Source: an uncultured Bacillota bacterium (GTDB taxonomy: Bacteria; Bacillota; Clostridia; Tissierellales; Tissierellaceae). Taken from it: 45,260 bases of DNA. Below, piece after piece: positions 32,606-41,804 of this stretch. Under the pieces are notes generated by a model. That model was not told the DNA's origin, did not search any database, and worked only from the letters and a program-made list of their open reading frames with translations. Made by a program: the position numbers and the translations under genes. Every line of letters begins with the position of its first letter. The stretch's first letter is position 1. The DNA is taken from contig CALGAG010000244.1 of assembly GCA_937951995.1 (NCBI GenBank), positions 1 to 45,260 of the forward strand, given 5' to 3'.

Positions 32606-34597
32606 TTGGAGATTATATTGGCTGAAAACGCAGGATTCTGTTTCGGTGTTGACAGAGCAGTCAGGATGACTGAGGAAGAATTGTCAAAGACTGACGGCAG
32701 TGTTTACTCCTACGGTCCCTTGATTCACAATCCACAGGCAGTGAAAGCCCTTGAAGCCAAGGGGCTGGAAACAATTGACAGATTTGAGGATATAAGTGAG
32801 GGAAGAATAATTGTAAGGTCTCACGGAGTCCCTGAGGAGACAATCAATGATATCAAGGAGTTGGGATTGCACCTGGTTGATTGCACCTGTCCCTATGTAT
32901 TGGCTGTCCACAAAAAAGTTAGGGACTACAGCTCCAAAGGATACAGCATAGTTATCATTGGAGACAAGGACCATCCTGAAGTGGTTGGGATAAATGGCTG
33001 GTGTGAAAACCAGGCCCATATTGTCAATAGTGCAGAAGATGCAAAGGCATTGCCAGACCTTGAAAAGTCATGTGTGGTTTCACAGACAACGAACAGATTG
33101 GATAAGTTCCTTGAATTGAGTGGAATTGTTGAGGAGAAATCCCAAGAGACTGTTCTTTTCAACACAATCTGCAATGCTACAAAGCTTAGACAGGAGGCTG
33201 CAGAGGAAGTTGCAAAAAAGGTTGATGCAATGATTGTAATTGGTGGAAAACACAGCTCCAATACAATAAAACTGGCTGAAATAAGCAGCAGACACTGCAA
33301 AAATGTGTTTCACATAGAAACAATTGAAGAATTTGCTTTACAAAGGCTACAAAATTTTAATACAATAGGAATAACCGCAGGTGCTTCAACACCTGATTGG
33401 ATTATTAAGGAGGCTGTTAAGGTAATGGAGAATTATAACAAAGATGAAATGATGGAAGCAATTGAGAGTTCCTTTAAAAGGATCAACAGAGGTGACGTTC
33501 TAAAGGGAACAGTGCTTTATGTAACAAACAACGAGGTAATGGTAAACATCAACTACAAGAGTGATGGAATCATCGACAGAAGCGAGATTTCAAAAGAGCA
33601 GGATGCAGATCCAAAAGAGCTGTTCAAAGTAGGGGATGAAATCGACGTATATGTAATGAAGCTTGATGATGGTGAAGGTAATGTTGTGCTTTCAGCAAAA
33701 AGAGTTGATTTTATAAAAGACTGGGAAATCCTGGAAGAGTCTTTCAAGAACGAAGAGATTCTTGAAGTTAAGGTTCTTAATGCAGTCAAAGGTGGACTTA
33801 CAGTTCTTGTTAGCGGTGTAAATGGTTTTATGCCAGCATCACAGATTTCAATGAACTATGTTTCAGACTTGAACCAGTTCAAGGGACAGACACTTAATGC
33901 AAAAATTATAGATTTTGATATTCAAAAAAGAAGAATGATCCTTTCAAGAAAAGCTGTTGAAAAGGTTGAAGTGGAGAAGAAGAGAGCTGAACTTTGGGAG
34001 ACCATAGAAGAAGGCAAAATGCTTACTGGAGTTGTTCAAAGACTTACAGATTTTGGTGCCTTTGTTGACCTTGGTGGAATTGACGGTCTTATTCACATAT
34101 CTGACCTGGCGTGGTTCAGGGTCAAGCATCCTTCAGAAGTACTGAAGGAAGGAGACAACGTAGAAGTTAAGGTTCTTGCCTTTGACAAGGAGAAGAACAG
34201 AATTTCACTTGGTCTTAAGCAAACAACTGAGGAGCCTTGGGAAGTATTCCTTAAGGATTACAAGGTTGGAGACGTAATCGACGGGGAAGTTGTCAACATA
34301 CTTGACTTTGGTGCCTTTGTAAGAGTTATAAAGGGCGTGGATGGACTTCTGCATGTTTCCCAAATATCCAAGGACCATGTTGAGAAGCCTTCAGATGTAT
34401 TAAAGGTTGGCGACAAGGTAACAGTAAAGATTACGGAAATCAACGAAGCAGACAAGAAGATCAGCCTGAGCGCCAAGGATGCTATCGAGACAGATGAACC
34501 AGCTGAAGAGGCGCCTGCTGTTGAAGAGGAAGCTGAAGAGACCTATGAGCAAGCTGAATTTAACACAAGTGTTGAAGAGCTTACAAAAGAAGACTAA
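32606..34597 (+). CDS. ispH: Bifunctional IspH (HMBPP reductase) - ribosomal protein S1 fusion
   Basis: Residues 1-280 are 4-hydroxy-3-methylbut-2-enyl diphosphate reductase, the last MEP-pathway step. Cluster cysteines lie in AGFCFGVDRAV (C12), VDCTCPYV and TICNATKLRQEA. Residues about 295-630 contain four S1 RNA-binding repeats; the third and fourth carry clear DFGAFV segments. The tail is acidic. This fusion is known in Clostridia and gives the cell an S1-like protein tied to isoprenoid synthesis. The start is TTG 32606, with GGGAGG at 32593-32598. Confidence 0.95.
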   Translation: MEIILAENAGFCFGVDRAVRMTEEELSKTDGSVYSYGPLIHNPQAVKALEAKGLETIDRFEDISEGRIIVRSHGVPEETINDIKELGLHLVDCTCPYVLAVHKKVRDYSSKGYSIVIIGDKDHPEVVGINGWCENQAHIVNSAEDAKALPDLEKSCVVSQTTNRLDKFLELSGIVEEKSQETVLFNTICNATKLRQEAAEEVAKKVDAMIVIGGKHSSNTIKLAEISSRHCKNVFHIETIEEFALQRLQNFNTIGITAGASTPDWIIKEAVKVMENYNKDEMMEAIESSFKRINRGDVLKGTVLYVTNNEVMVNINYKSDGIIDRSEISKEQDADPKELFKVGDEIDVYVMKLDDGEGNVVLSAKRVDFIKDWEILEESFKNEEILEVKVLNAVKGGLTVLVSGVNGFMPASQISMNYVSDLNQFKGQTLNAKIIDFDIQKRRMILSRKAVEKVEVEKKRAELWETIEEGKMLTGVVQRLTDFGAFVDLGGIDGLIHISDLAWFRVKHPSEVLKEGDNVEVKVLAFDKEKNRISLGLKQTTEEPWEVFLKDYKVGDVIDGEVVNILDFGAFVRVIKGVDGLLHVSQISKDHVEKPSDVLKVGDKVTVKITEINEADKKISLSAKDAIETDEPAEEAPAVEEEAEETYEQAEFNTSVEELTKED

Positions 34598-34620
34598 TAT
34601 CTAAAAATACAGAATGCAAA

Positions 34621-34651
34621 ATGGGTTAAATTTAATTTAACCCATTTTTTT
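34621..34651 (+). terminator. Intrinsic terminator after ispH-S1
   Basis: ATGGGTTAAA (34621-34630) pairs with TTTAACCCAT (34636-34645) around TTTAA and is followed by a run of seven T. Only 25 nt separate it from the M42 peptidase start, with no room for a promoter between. Confidence 0.85.
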
Positions 34652-34676
34652 GAAGAAAATAAGAGGGGGTTAATAG

Positions 34677-35729
34677 ATGGAAACCAAGGAACTACTGGAG
34701 ATACTATCCAACGGAAACGGTGTCTCAGGCTTTGAATTTAACCTTAAAAATGAAGTGATCAATGCATTTGACAGGTATGCGGATTCTGTCCAGGTGGACA
34801 AGCTTGGAAACATTATTGCCCATAAGAGGGGTTCAGGGGATGGTAGTGTTAAAATACTCATGGCTGCCCACATGGATGAGATAGGGTTTATGGTAAAGGA
34901 TATAGACAAAAAGGGTTTTATACATTTCACCAATATTGGTGGAATAGATCCAAGAACCATACTTGCTCAGGAGGTGGTCATACACGGCAGGGAGGAGGTC
35001 CCAGGTGTAATAGGGTCCAAGCCACCCCATCTGCAGGACGAGTCTGAACAGGAAAAGTCAATCAAGATGGAAGATATGATAATAGATACGGGATATGAAA
35101 AGAAGGATTTGGACCAGCTTGTTTCAATAGGTGATTCCATTACCGTTGGCAGAAAAATGGTCTCATTGTTGAACAGCAGAGTTGCAGGCAAGGCCATGGA
35201 CGACAGGGCTGGACTTGCAGCACTATTTGAAGCCATGAAGGAACTTCAAAATATCAACCATTACCCTGATATCTATTTTGTTGCAACGATCCAGGAGGAG
35301 GTTACAATGGCAGGAGCCTTGACTGCAACATATGGGATCAATCCCGACATTGGAATAGCGGTTGATGTTGGCTTTGGAAGAACTCCTGAACTTAACAGTT
35401 CCAATTCGATTGAGATGGGCAAGGGACCGGGAATAACCCTTGGTGGAAACATACACCCGGGTTTGAGAAAAAGATTGGTTTCAGTGGCAAATGACTACAA
35501 CATACCAATACAGACAGATGTTAGGCCAGGTCCCACTGGAACAGATGCAAGGGCCATGCAGATAACAAGGGAAGGGATACCTGCCTTGGTGCTTTCCATT
35601 CCACTAAGGTACATGCACACTTCTGTTGAGGTACTTGACCTTAAGGATGTTTCACACACGGCAAAGCTATTGGCATTTTTCAGTGCATCCATCAAAGAAA
35701 ATGAAATGGAGGGGTTATTATGCTTCTAA
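34677..35729 (+). CDS. M42 family metallopeptidase (first of three)
   Basis: M42 enzymes are cytosolic, tetrahedral, dinuclear-metal aminopeptidases that finish peptide degradation. Metal and catalytic residues are present: AHMDEIGF, MDDRAGL, the glutamate pair QEEVTMAGA, AVDVGFG and the final RYMHTSVE histidine. Length is 350. GAGGGGG precedes ATG 34677. It overlaps the second peptidase gene by 10 nt. Individual specificity (glutamyl, leucyl or lysyl) cannot be told by eye. Confidence 0.93.
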   Translation: METKELLEILSNGNGVSGFEFNLKNEVINAFDRYADSVQVDKLGNIIAHKRGSGDGSVKILMAAHMDEIGFMVKDIDKKGFIHFTNIGGIDPRTILAQEVVIHGREEVPGVIGSKPPHLQDESEQEKSIKMEDMIIDTGYEKKDLDQLVSIGDSITVGRKMVSLLNSRVAGKAMDDRAGLAALFEAMKELQNINHYPDIYFVATIQEEVTMAGALTATYGINPDIGIAVDVGFGRTPELNSSNSIEMGKGPGITLGGNIHPGLRKRLVSVANDYNIPIQTDVRPGPTGTDARAMQITREGIPALVLSIPLRYMHTSVEVLDLKDVSHTAKLLAFFSASIKENEMEGLLCF

Positions 35730-36742
35730 AGGAACTAACTGAAGCCTCCGGCGTATCTGGAAATGAGAAGGAAGTCAGGGACCTTATAAAGTCTACCCTG
35801 GAGGGCTATGTAGACCATATGAAAACAGACGGGATTGGAAACCTGATTGTTTATAAGAAGGGATCCAAGCCTGGTGGAAGGAAGCTTATGATTGCCGCAC
35901 ACATGGATGAGGTTGGACTAATTGTAAAGGATGTAGATTCGTCAGGCTTGCTCAAGTTCATGCCAGTAGGGGGGATTGACAAGCGAGTGCTGGTATCCAA
36001 GGCTGTGAAGGTTGGACAACAAAAACTTCCGGGAGTCATCGGAGCCAAGCCCATTCACCTTCAAAAAAGAAATGAGTGGTCAAAGGTTCTTGATATGGAT
36101 GACCTGTATATAGACATTGGAGCCAGTTCCAAGGAGGAAGCAGAAAAGCAGGTTTCCATAGGGGACTATGTTGCCTTTGACACCCCATACATGGAGATGG
36201 GAAATGGAACCATAAAGGCCAAGGCCTTGGATGACAGAGTTGGGTGCTCAATACTGATCGATCTATTGAAATCCGATATTGATGCTGAAATATATGGTGC
36301 ATTTACAGTCATGGAAGAGGTTGGACTAGTGGGTGCAGGACCTGCTGCCTATCAGATAAAACCTGATATGGCAATAGTTCTGGAAGGAACCCTGTGCTAC
36401 GAAATTGAGGACCTGGACTCCCATGAGATGCCCACAATCATGGGCCAAGGCCCTGCAATTTCACTGATTGACAGAACTACTGTATATGATAGAAGCTTAA
36501 GAGAAAATGTGGTGAGGATTGCAGAGGAGAATAGTATTCCGTACCAATACAGGAAAACCTCCATGGGAGGAAATGATTCGGGGAAAATACACATTACAGG
36601 TACAGGTTGTGCAACCACTGGAATATCAGTTCCCACAAGGTATATTCACAGCCCGTTATCTCTGATCAGCAAATCAGACTACCATAATACGTTTAAACTT
36701 GTAGAGGCAATAGTTAAAGAATTCGAGAAGGGGGCTATATAA
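35720..36742 (+). CDS. M42 family metallopeptidase (second of three)
   Basis: The 340-residue protein keeps AAHMDEVGL, LDDRVGC, MEEVGLVGA and RYIHSPLS. The fourth metal position reads VLEGTLC, with Glu where the first and third copies have Asp, a variation seen in M42 enzymes. Divergence from its neighbours suggests different substrate preference. GGAGGGG at 35708-35714 serves ATG 35720, and the stop abuts the third gene. Confidence 0.92.
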   Translation: MLLKELTEASGVSGNEKEVRDLIKSTLEGYVDHMKTDGIGNLIVYKKGSKPGGRKLMIAAHMDEVGLIVKDVDSSGLLKFMPVGGIDKRVLVSKAVKVGQQKLPGVIGAKPIHLQKRNEWSKVLDMDDLYIDIGASSKEEAEKQVSIGDYVAFDTPYMEMGNGTIKAKALDDRVGCSILIDLLKSDIDAEIYGAFTVMEEVGLVGAGPAAYQIKPDMAIVLEGTLCYEIEDLDSHEMPTIMGQGPAISLIDRTTVYDRSLRENVVRIAEENSIPYQYRKTSMGGNDSGKIHITGTGCATTGISVPTRYIHSPLSLISKSDYHNTFKLVEAIVKEFEKGAI

Positions 36743-37735
36743 ATGAACTTTAATGTGGAACTACTGGAGAAGCTAGTGTCCGTATATGGACCTTCAGGGG
36801 ACGAATCCCTAATAAGCGCTACAATCCGTCAGGAAATAGGTGGGTATGTGGACGAGGTCACCACTGATGCCTTAGGCAACCTGATAGCCAGGAAAAAAGG
36901 AGACGGGAAGAAGATAATGGTCTCAGCCCATATGGACCAGATTGGATTCATTGTTACAGACATCGACAAGGAAGGCTTTCTAAGATTTGGCAATATTGGA
37001 GGAATATCCCCTGACATAAGCTTGAGCCAGAGGGTAATGTTCAAAAACGGAACAGTTGGGGCAATTTTTTCTGAACCTTTGGACAAGCCATCTGAAAGAA
37101 AGCTTGAAAACATGTATATAGACATTGGAGCAAAGGATAGGGAAGAAGCTGAAAAAATGGTAAGTGTTGGAGATATGTGTATCTACTACAGCCCCTTTTC
37201 CCACAACGAAAATGTAGTGTTCACGCCTTACTTGGATGACAGGGTTGGTTGTTTTGTAGCTATAGAGGCACTTAAAAGAATTACTACAACAGAAAACGAC
37301 ATATACTTTGTATTTTCAGTGCAGGAAGAGGTTGGTTTGAGAGGAGCCAAAACAGCTGCCTATGGAATAGAGCCTGATTTTGGGATTGCGGTGGATGTTA
37401 CCGCACATGGAGACACTCCCAAGGCAAAGAGATTCGCAATTGGTCTTCACAAGGGTGCAGCCATAAAGGTTAAGGATAACTCAATCATAACCCATCCTTC
37501 AGTTAGGAATTCACTGATTGACATTGCCAAGGCAAAGGGCATAGCCTACCAGCTGGAGGTCCTTGAGTTTGGAGGAACAGACTCAGGTGCCATTCACGTG
37601 ACCAAAACCGGAGTACCCTCGGGGGTAATCTCAATTCCAACCAGGTATGTCCATTCAACCGTTGAAATGGCTTCAAAGGAAGATATTGAAAGCAGCATTT
37701 CATTGTTGGAAGGATATCTCTCAAAGAAACTCTAG
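36743..37735 (+). CDS. M42 family metallopeptidase (third of three)
   Basis: The 330-residue protein has SAHMDQIGF, YLDDRVGC, QEEVGLRGA, AVDVTAHGD and RYVHSTVE, so the active site is intact. It starts directly after the second peptidase stop; GAGAAGGGGG upstream acts as ribosome site. The three genes probably form one unit closed by the terminator at 37750-37797. Many M42 enzymes are homododecamers, so mixed complexes are conceivable. Confidence 0.92.
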   Translation: MNFNVELLEKLVSVYGPSGDESLISATIRQEIGGYVDEVTTDALGNLIARKKGDGKKIMVSAHMDQIGFIVTDIDKEGFLRFGNIGGISPDISLSQRVMFKNGTVGAIFSEPLDKPSERKLENMYIDIGAKDREEAEKMVSVGDMCIYYSPFSHNENVVFTPYLDDRVGCFVAIEALKRITTTENDIYFVFSVQEEVGLRGAKTAAYGIEPDFGIAVDVTAHGDTPKAKRFAIGLHKGAAIKVKDNSIITHPSVRNSLIDIAKAKGIAYQLEVLEFGGTDSGAIHVTKTGVPSGVISIPTRYVHSTVEMASKEDIESSISLLEGYLSKKL

Positions 37736-37749
37736 CAGGAAAAAAGAAA

Positions 37750-37797
37750 AGTCTGTTCTGGAAGTGGGTGCATACACCTTCATCCAGCAGACTTTTT
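37750..37797 (+). terminator. Long intrinsic terminator after the M42 cluster
   Basis: AGTCTG (37750-37755) pairs with CAGACT (37788-37793). Inside, CTGG pairs with CCAG and GGTG with CACC around a CATA loop. A T-rich tail follows. Confidence 0.85.
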
Positions 37798-37809
37798 ATT
37801 GCGAAAATG

Positions 37810-37818
37810 TGTTATAAT
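37810..37818 (+). promoter_or_regulatory. Extended -10 promoter of the miaB-mutSL-miaA-hfq unit
   Basis: TGTTATAAT is a complete extended -10 right after the terminator. The -35 region is poor. The predicted start is about 35 nt before miaB. Confidence 0.55.
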
Positions 37819-37858
37819 TTAAGTTGTAGCAATTAGAAGCAAGCAAGGAGAAATGATA

Positions 37859-39178
37859 ATGAAGAAATATCTTATAAATACATCCGGCTGTCAGGCAAAT
37901 GAGCTGGATTCAGAGAAAATATCTTGGGTACTTGATACGATGGGTTATGAACCGACAAATGATAAGGAAGAAGCGGATATAATCCTTTTCAATACCTGTG
38001 CAGTTAGAAAAAGTGCAGAGGACAAGGTGTTTGGACAGCTTGGAGAGCTGAAGGAGCTTAAGAGGAGAAAGCCGGAAGTGATGCTTGGGATCTGCGGCTG
38101 CATGATGCAAAGGGAGGATATAAGGGACTTCTTCTTATCCAAACACAGGCATATTGACCTAGTGTTTGGAACAAACAATATCCATAAACTACCCCAGTTG
38201 ATTTCTAGACAGCTTGAGACAGGAAAAACAATAGTGGACATTATTGAGGACACCAGAGAAATAGATGAAAATATCGATGCGCACAGGAAATATTCATACA
38301 AGGCCTTTGTGGATATCATGTATGGTTGTGACAATTACTGCACCTATTGCATAGTTCCCTACACAAGGGGAAGGGAAAGAAGCAGGGAACCGGAATCCAT
38401 CCTCCAGGAAATAAGAAAGCTAGTAAGGTCTGGAGTCAAGGAAGTGACATTGCTGGGTCAGAACGTAAACTCCTATGGAAAGACACTGTCCATGGATTAC
38501 ACATTCCCTGACCTGCTGAGGGATGTCAACGACATAGAAGGAATTGAACGAATTCGATTTATGACATCACACCCCAAGGACTTCACAGAAGGCCTTATAA
38601 AGGCCTATGTTGAACTGGACAAGCTAAGCCCCCACCTCCACCTTCCGGTGCAGTCAGGGAGCGACAGGATGCTTAAGATGATGAATAGAAAGTATACCAG
38701 GGGTGAATACCTGGAAAAGGTAAAAGCCATTAAGGAAAGAGTTCCCAATCTTGCAATAACGACAGACATTATTGTAGGTTTTCCTGGAGAGACAGAGGAA
38801 GATTTTCAGGAAACAATCGATTTGGTGAAAGAGGTTGAGTTCGATTCAGCCTATACATTCCTATATTCAATCAGGGAAGGAACCATAGCCGCCAAGATTG
38901 AAGACCAGGTGCCCGACAAGATAAAGCATGTAAGGTTTCAGAGGCTTTTGGACACCCTTAATCCAATAGGTCTTAAGCTAAACCAGAAGCTATTGGGTAC
39001 GGTCCAAAGGGTATTGGTGGAAGAGGTAAGCAAGAATGACAGCAAGGTAATGAGTGGCAGGACTGAAAGTGCCAAGCTGGTCCACTTCCCTGGAGGGGAT
39101 GAGCTGATTGGGAAAATTGTAAATGTAAGGATCGAAAATGTTAAAACATTTACTCTAGAAGGAGAAATGATCGACTAG
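37859..39178 (+). CDS. miaB: tRNA-2-methylthio-N6-dimethylallyladenosine synthase MiaB
   Basis: This radical-SAM methylthiotransferase converts i6A37 to ms2i6A37. The UPF0004 domain has cysteines in NTSGCQANE, FNTCAVR and GICGCMMQ; the radical-SAM cluster is CDNYCTYC; the C-terminal TRAM domain follows. Length is 439. AAGGAG at 37845-37850 gives 8-nt spacing to ATG 37859, better than ATG 37853. Its substrate modification is made by MiaA, encoded three genes downstream. Confidence 0.96.
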   Translation: MKKYLINTSGCQANELDSEKISWVLDTMGYEPTNDKEEADIILFNTCAVRKSAEDKVFGQLGELKELKRRKPEVMLGICGCMMQREDIRDFFLSKHRHIDLVFGTNNIHKLPQLISRQLETGKTIVDIIEDTREIDENIDAHRKYSYKAFVDIMYGCDNYCTYCIVPYTRGRERSREPESILQEIRKLVRSGVKEVTLLGQNVNSYGKTLSMDYTFPDLLRDVNDIEGIERIRFMTSHPKDFTEGLIKAYVELDKLSPHLHLPVQSGSDRMLKMMNRKYTRGEYLEKVKAIKERVPNLAITTDIIVGFPGETEEDFQETIDLVKEVEFDSAYTFLYSIREGTIAAKIEDQVPDKIKHVRFQRLLDTLNPIGLKLNQKLLGTVQRVLVEEVSKNDSKVMSGRTESAKLVHFPGGDELIGKIVNVRIENVKTFTLEGEMID

Positions 39179-39187
39179 GAGGACCAA

Positions 39188-41800
39188 ATGGGAACACTTA
39201 CTCCAATGATGCAACAGTATGTGGATACAAAGAAAAAATACCAGGACGCACTGCTATTCTTCAGACTGGGGGACTTTTATGAGATGTTTTTTGAGGATGC
39301 GAAAATAGCCTCCAGAGAGCTTGAGATTGCCCTGACCAGCAGGGACTGTGGACTTGACGAAAAGGCACCCATGTGTGGAGTACCCCATCATGTGGCAGAA
39401 ACCTACGTTTCCAGACTTGTTGATAAGGGCTACAAGGTGGCCATTTGTGAGCAGGTGGAGGACCCGGCCCTGGCCAAGGGATTGGTCAAGAGAGATGTGG
39501 TTAGGATTGTAACTCCAGGAACCATCATGGATGGGAATCTCCTTAATGAAAAGTCAAATAACTTTCTGGCCAGCATCTTCCTGGATGAATATGGAGTCGG
39601 TCTTTCCTATGTTGATAATTCAACAGGAGAAATGTTCACCACTGAATTTATTGGTGAAGAGGAGAACAGTCAAAGGTTTGTACTTGATGAACTGGGAAAG
39701 GTAATGCCCTCTGAAATTGTCTGCAACAAGGGCTTTGCAAAGGATAAGAAGCTGGTTGAAGCCATAAGGAACAAAATAAATCCTTACATTAATGTGCAGG
39801 ATGATGCATCCATCGATGTGGAAACCAGCAGGGAGTCCATTCTCGGATTTTTAAGTGAGGAAGATTATGAAAAGAACAGCCTGAAGGAAAAGATATACTC
39901 CATACTTTCATTGGGCAGGCTTGTTGATTATCTCAGGGATACCCAATTCAATGCAATCGATCATATTAAAAACCTGCAGTATTACCAGCCAGACCATTAC
40001 ATGTTGATGGATATCAATACAAGGGCTAATCTTGAAATCCACGAAACCATGAGATCCAAGGAAAAAAGGGGGGCCCTGATTGGCATTCTGGACAAGACGA
40101 AGACCGCAATGGGAGGCAGGCTATTGCGGAAGTGGCTTGAGCAGCCATTGCTTGATAAGAAGCAGATAGAGTCCAGGCTGGATATGGTGGAGTATCTTTG
40201 TAACAATCCATTTCAGCTTGAGGAAATCAAGGATATACTAAAGACAATATATGACATTGAAAGGCTTATAAGCAAAATATCAAACGGTAACCCGGGTGGT
40301 AGAGATATGCTGGCCTTAAGTCAATCCATACAGAACATTCCACAGCTAAAGGGTATTCTTTCCGAAACCGGATTAGCCCAATTCCATCGTCTACAGGAAG
40401 AAATGGACGATTTAATGGATATTCATCAAATGTTGACCAGTGCTATTGACGAGAATCCACCCCTTTCAGTCAAGGAAGGTGGTATCATAAGACAAGGGTA
40501 CAATGAACATCTGGATGACTTGAGAGAAAGCAAGACCAGGGGAAAGGAATGGCTTGCAAGGTTTGAGTCTGATGAAAAAACAAGAACGGGAATAAAGACC
40601 CTTAAGGTAGGCTATAACAGGGTTATGGGCTATTATATAGACATCAGGAAATCAAGCATCGACAGTGTTCCGGAAAACTATATAAGAAAGCAGACCCTGG
40701 CCAATTCCGAAAGATACTATACAACTGAGCTTAAGGAGATTGAGGACAAGATACTTGGAGCGGATGAAAAGGCAATTCAACTGGAGTACGAGCTTTTTCA
40801 GGAGATTAGGAATCAGATCAAGGAAGAAATTAAACGTCTTCAAAAAACCAGTAAGCACATTGCAGTACTGGATGTGGTCATGAGCCTGGCAATTGTTGCA
40901 AATGCCAATGGTTTTACCCGACCAAGCCTTAATACAAAGGGAATAATCAACATAGAAGAGGGAAGACACCCAGTGGTTGAAGCCACCATCAAACACCAGC
41001 TATTCGTACCAAATGACGCCTACATGGACACAAGGGACCAAATGGTCCACATAATCACCGGACCAAACATGGCTGGTAAATCCACATTCATGAGACAGAT
41101 CGCAATAATTGTACTACTGGCCCAAATAGGTTCATTTGTACCTGCGAAAAACGCCGACATTGGGATCGTGGACAGGATATTCACAAGAATAGGTGCATCA
41201 GATAATCTTTCACAGGGAGAAAGTACCTTCATGGTGGAAATGAATGAGGTTTCCAACATACTGAGATTTGCCACCACCAAAAGCCTGATTGTCTTGGACG
41301 AGGTGGGACGGGGTACCAGCACCTTCGACGGTCTTAGCATTGCTTGGGCTGTTGTTGAATACATTGCAAATGATCTTAAGGCAAAAACCCTCTTTGCCAC
41401 CCATTATCACGAGCTGACCCAGCTTGAGGAGAAGCTGAAAGGTGTTAAGAACTACACAATTACCGCTGAAGAACAGGGTGATGATATAATATTCCTTAGG
41501 AAAATCGTCAAGGGAAGTACAAACCAGAGCTTTGGAATACAGGTGGCAAGGCTTGCGGGGATAAGAAAGGAAGTCATTCAAAGGGCAAGTGACGTACTTG
41601 CCACCATTGAAGGGTCCCATAACATAAACATGGACCAGCCTGTACAGAAAAAGGACCAGAAACAGATGAACCTGATAGACTACAGGAAGGACTTCTACAT
41701 TGATAGAATCAGGAATATCGATATAAATGGGCTTACACCCATGGAGGCCTTGAACACACTAAACAACCTGGTAGAGGATGCCAAAAAGCTTAAGGAGTGA
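39188..41800 (+). CDS. mutS: DNA mismatch repair protein MutS
   Basis: MutS recognises mismatches with the FxE motif, here FYE (residues 30-32) in LGDFYEMF. The ATPase domain has Walker A GPNMAGKST, the signature region LSQGESTFMVEM, Walker B LIVLDEVGRGTSTFDG and ATHYHEL. Length (870) is canonical. TAGGAGG precedes ATG 39188. It overlaps nothing but is 4 nt from mutL. Confidence 0.98.
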   Translation: MGTLTPMMQQYVDTKKKYQDALLFFRLGDFYEMFFEDAKIASRELEIALTSRDCGLDEKAPMCGVPHHVAETYVSRLVDKGYKVAICEQVEDPALAKGLVKRDVVRIVTPGTIMDGNLLNEKSNNFLASIFLDEYGVGLSYVDNSTGEMFTTEFIGEEENSQRFVLDELGKVMPSEIVCNKGFAKDKKLVEAIRNKINPYINVQDDASIDVETSRESILGFLSEEDYEKNSLKEKIYSILSLGRLVDYLRDTQFNAIDHIKNLQYYQPDHYMLMDINTRANLEIHETMRSKEKRGALIGILDKTKTAMGGRLLRKWLEQPLLDKKQIESRLDMVEYLCNNPFQLEEIKDILKTIYDIERLISKISNGNPGGRDMLALSQSIQNIPQLKGILSETGLAQFHRLQEEMDDLMDIHQMLTSAIDENPPLSVKEGGIIRQGYNEHLDDLRESKTRGKEWLARFESDEKTRTGIKTLKVGYNRVMGYYIDIRKSSIDSVPENYIRKQTLANSERYYTTELKEIEDKILGADEKAIQLEYELFQEIRNQIKEEIKRLQKTSKHIAVLDVVMSLAIVANANGFTRPSLNTKGIINIEEGRHPVVEATIKHQLFVPNDAYMDTRDQMVHIITGPNMAGKSTFMRQIAIIVLLAQIGSFVPAKNADIGIVDRIFTRIGASDNLSQGESTFMVEMNEVSNILRFATTKSLIVLDEVGRGTSTFDGLSIAWAVVEYIANDLKAKTLFATHYHELTQLEEKLKGVKNYTITAEEQGDDIIFLRKIVKGSTNQSFGIQVARLAGIRKEVIQRASDVLATIEGSHNINMDQPVQKKDQKQMNLIDYRKDFYIDRIRNIDINGLTPMEALNTLNNLVEDAKKLKE

Positions 41801-41804
41801 CCCA

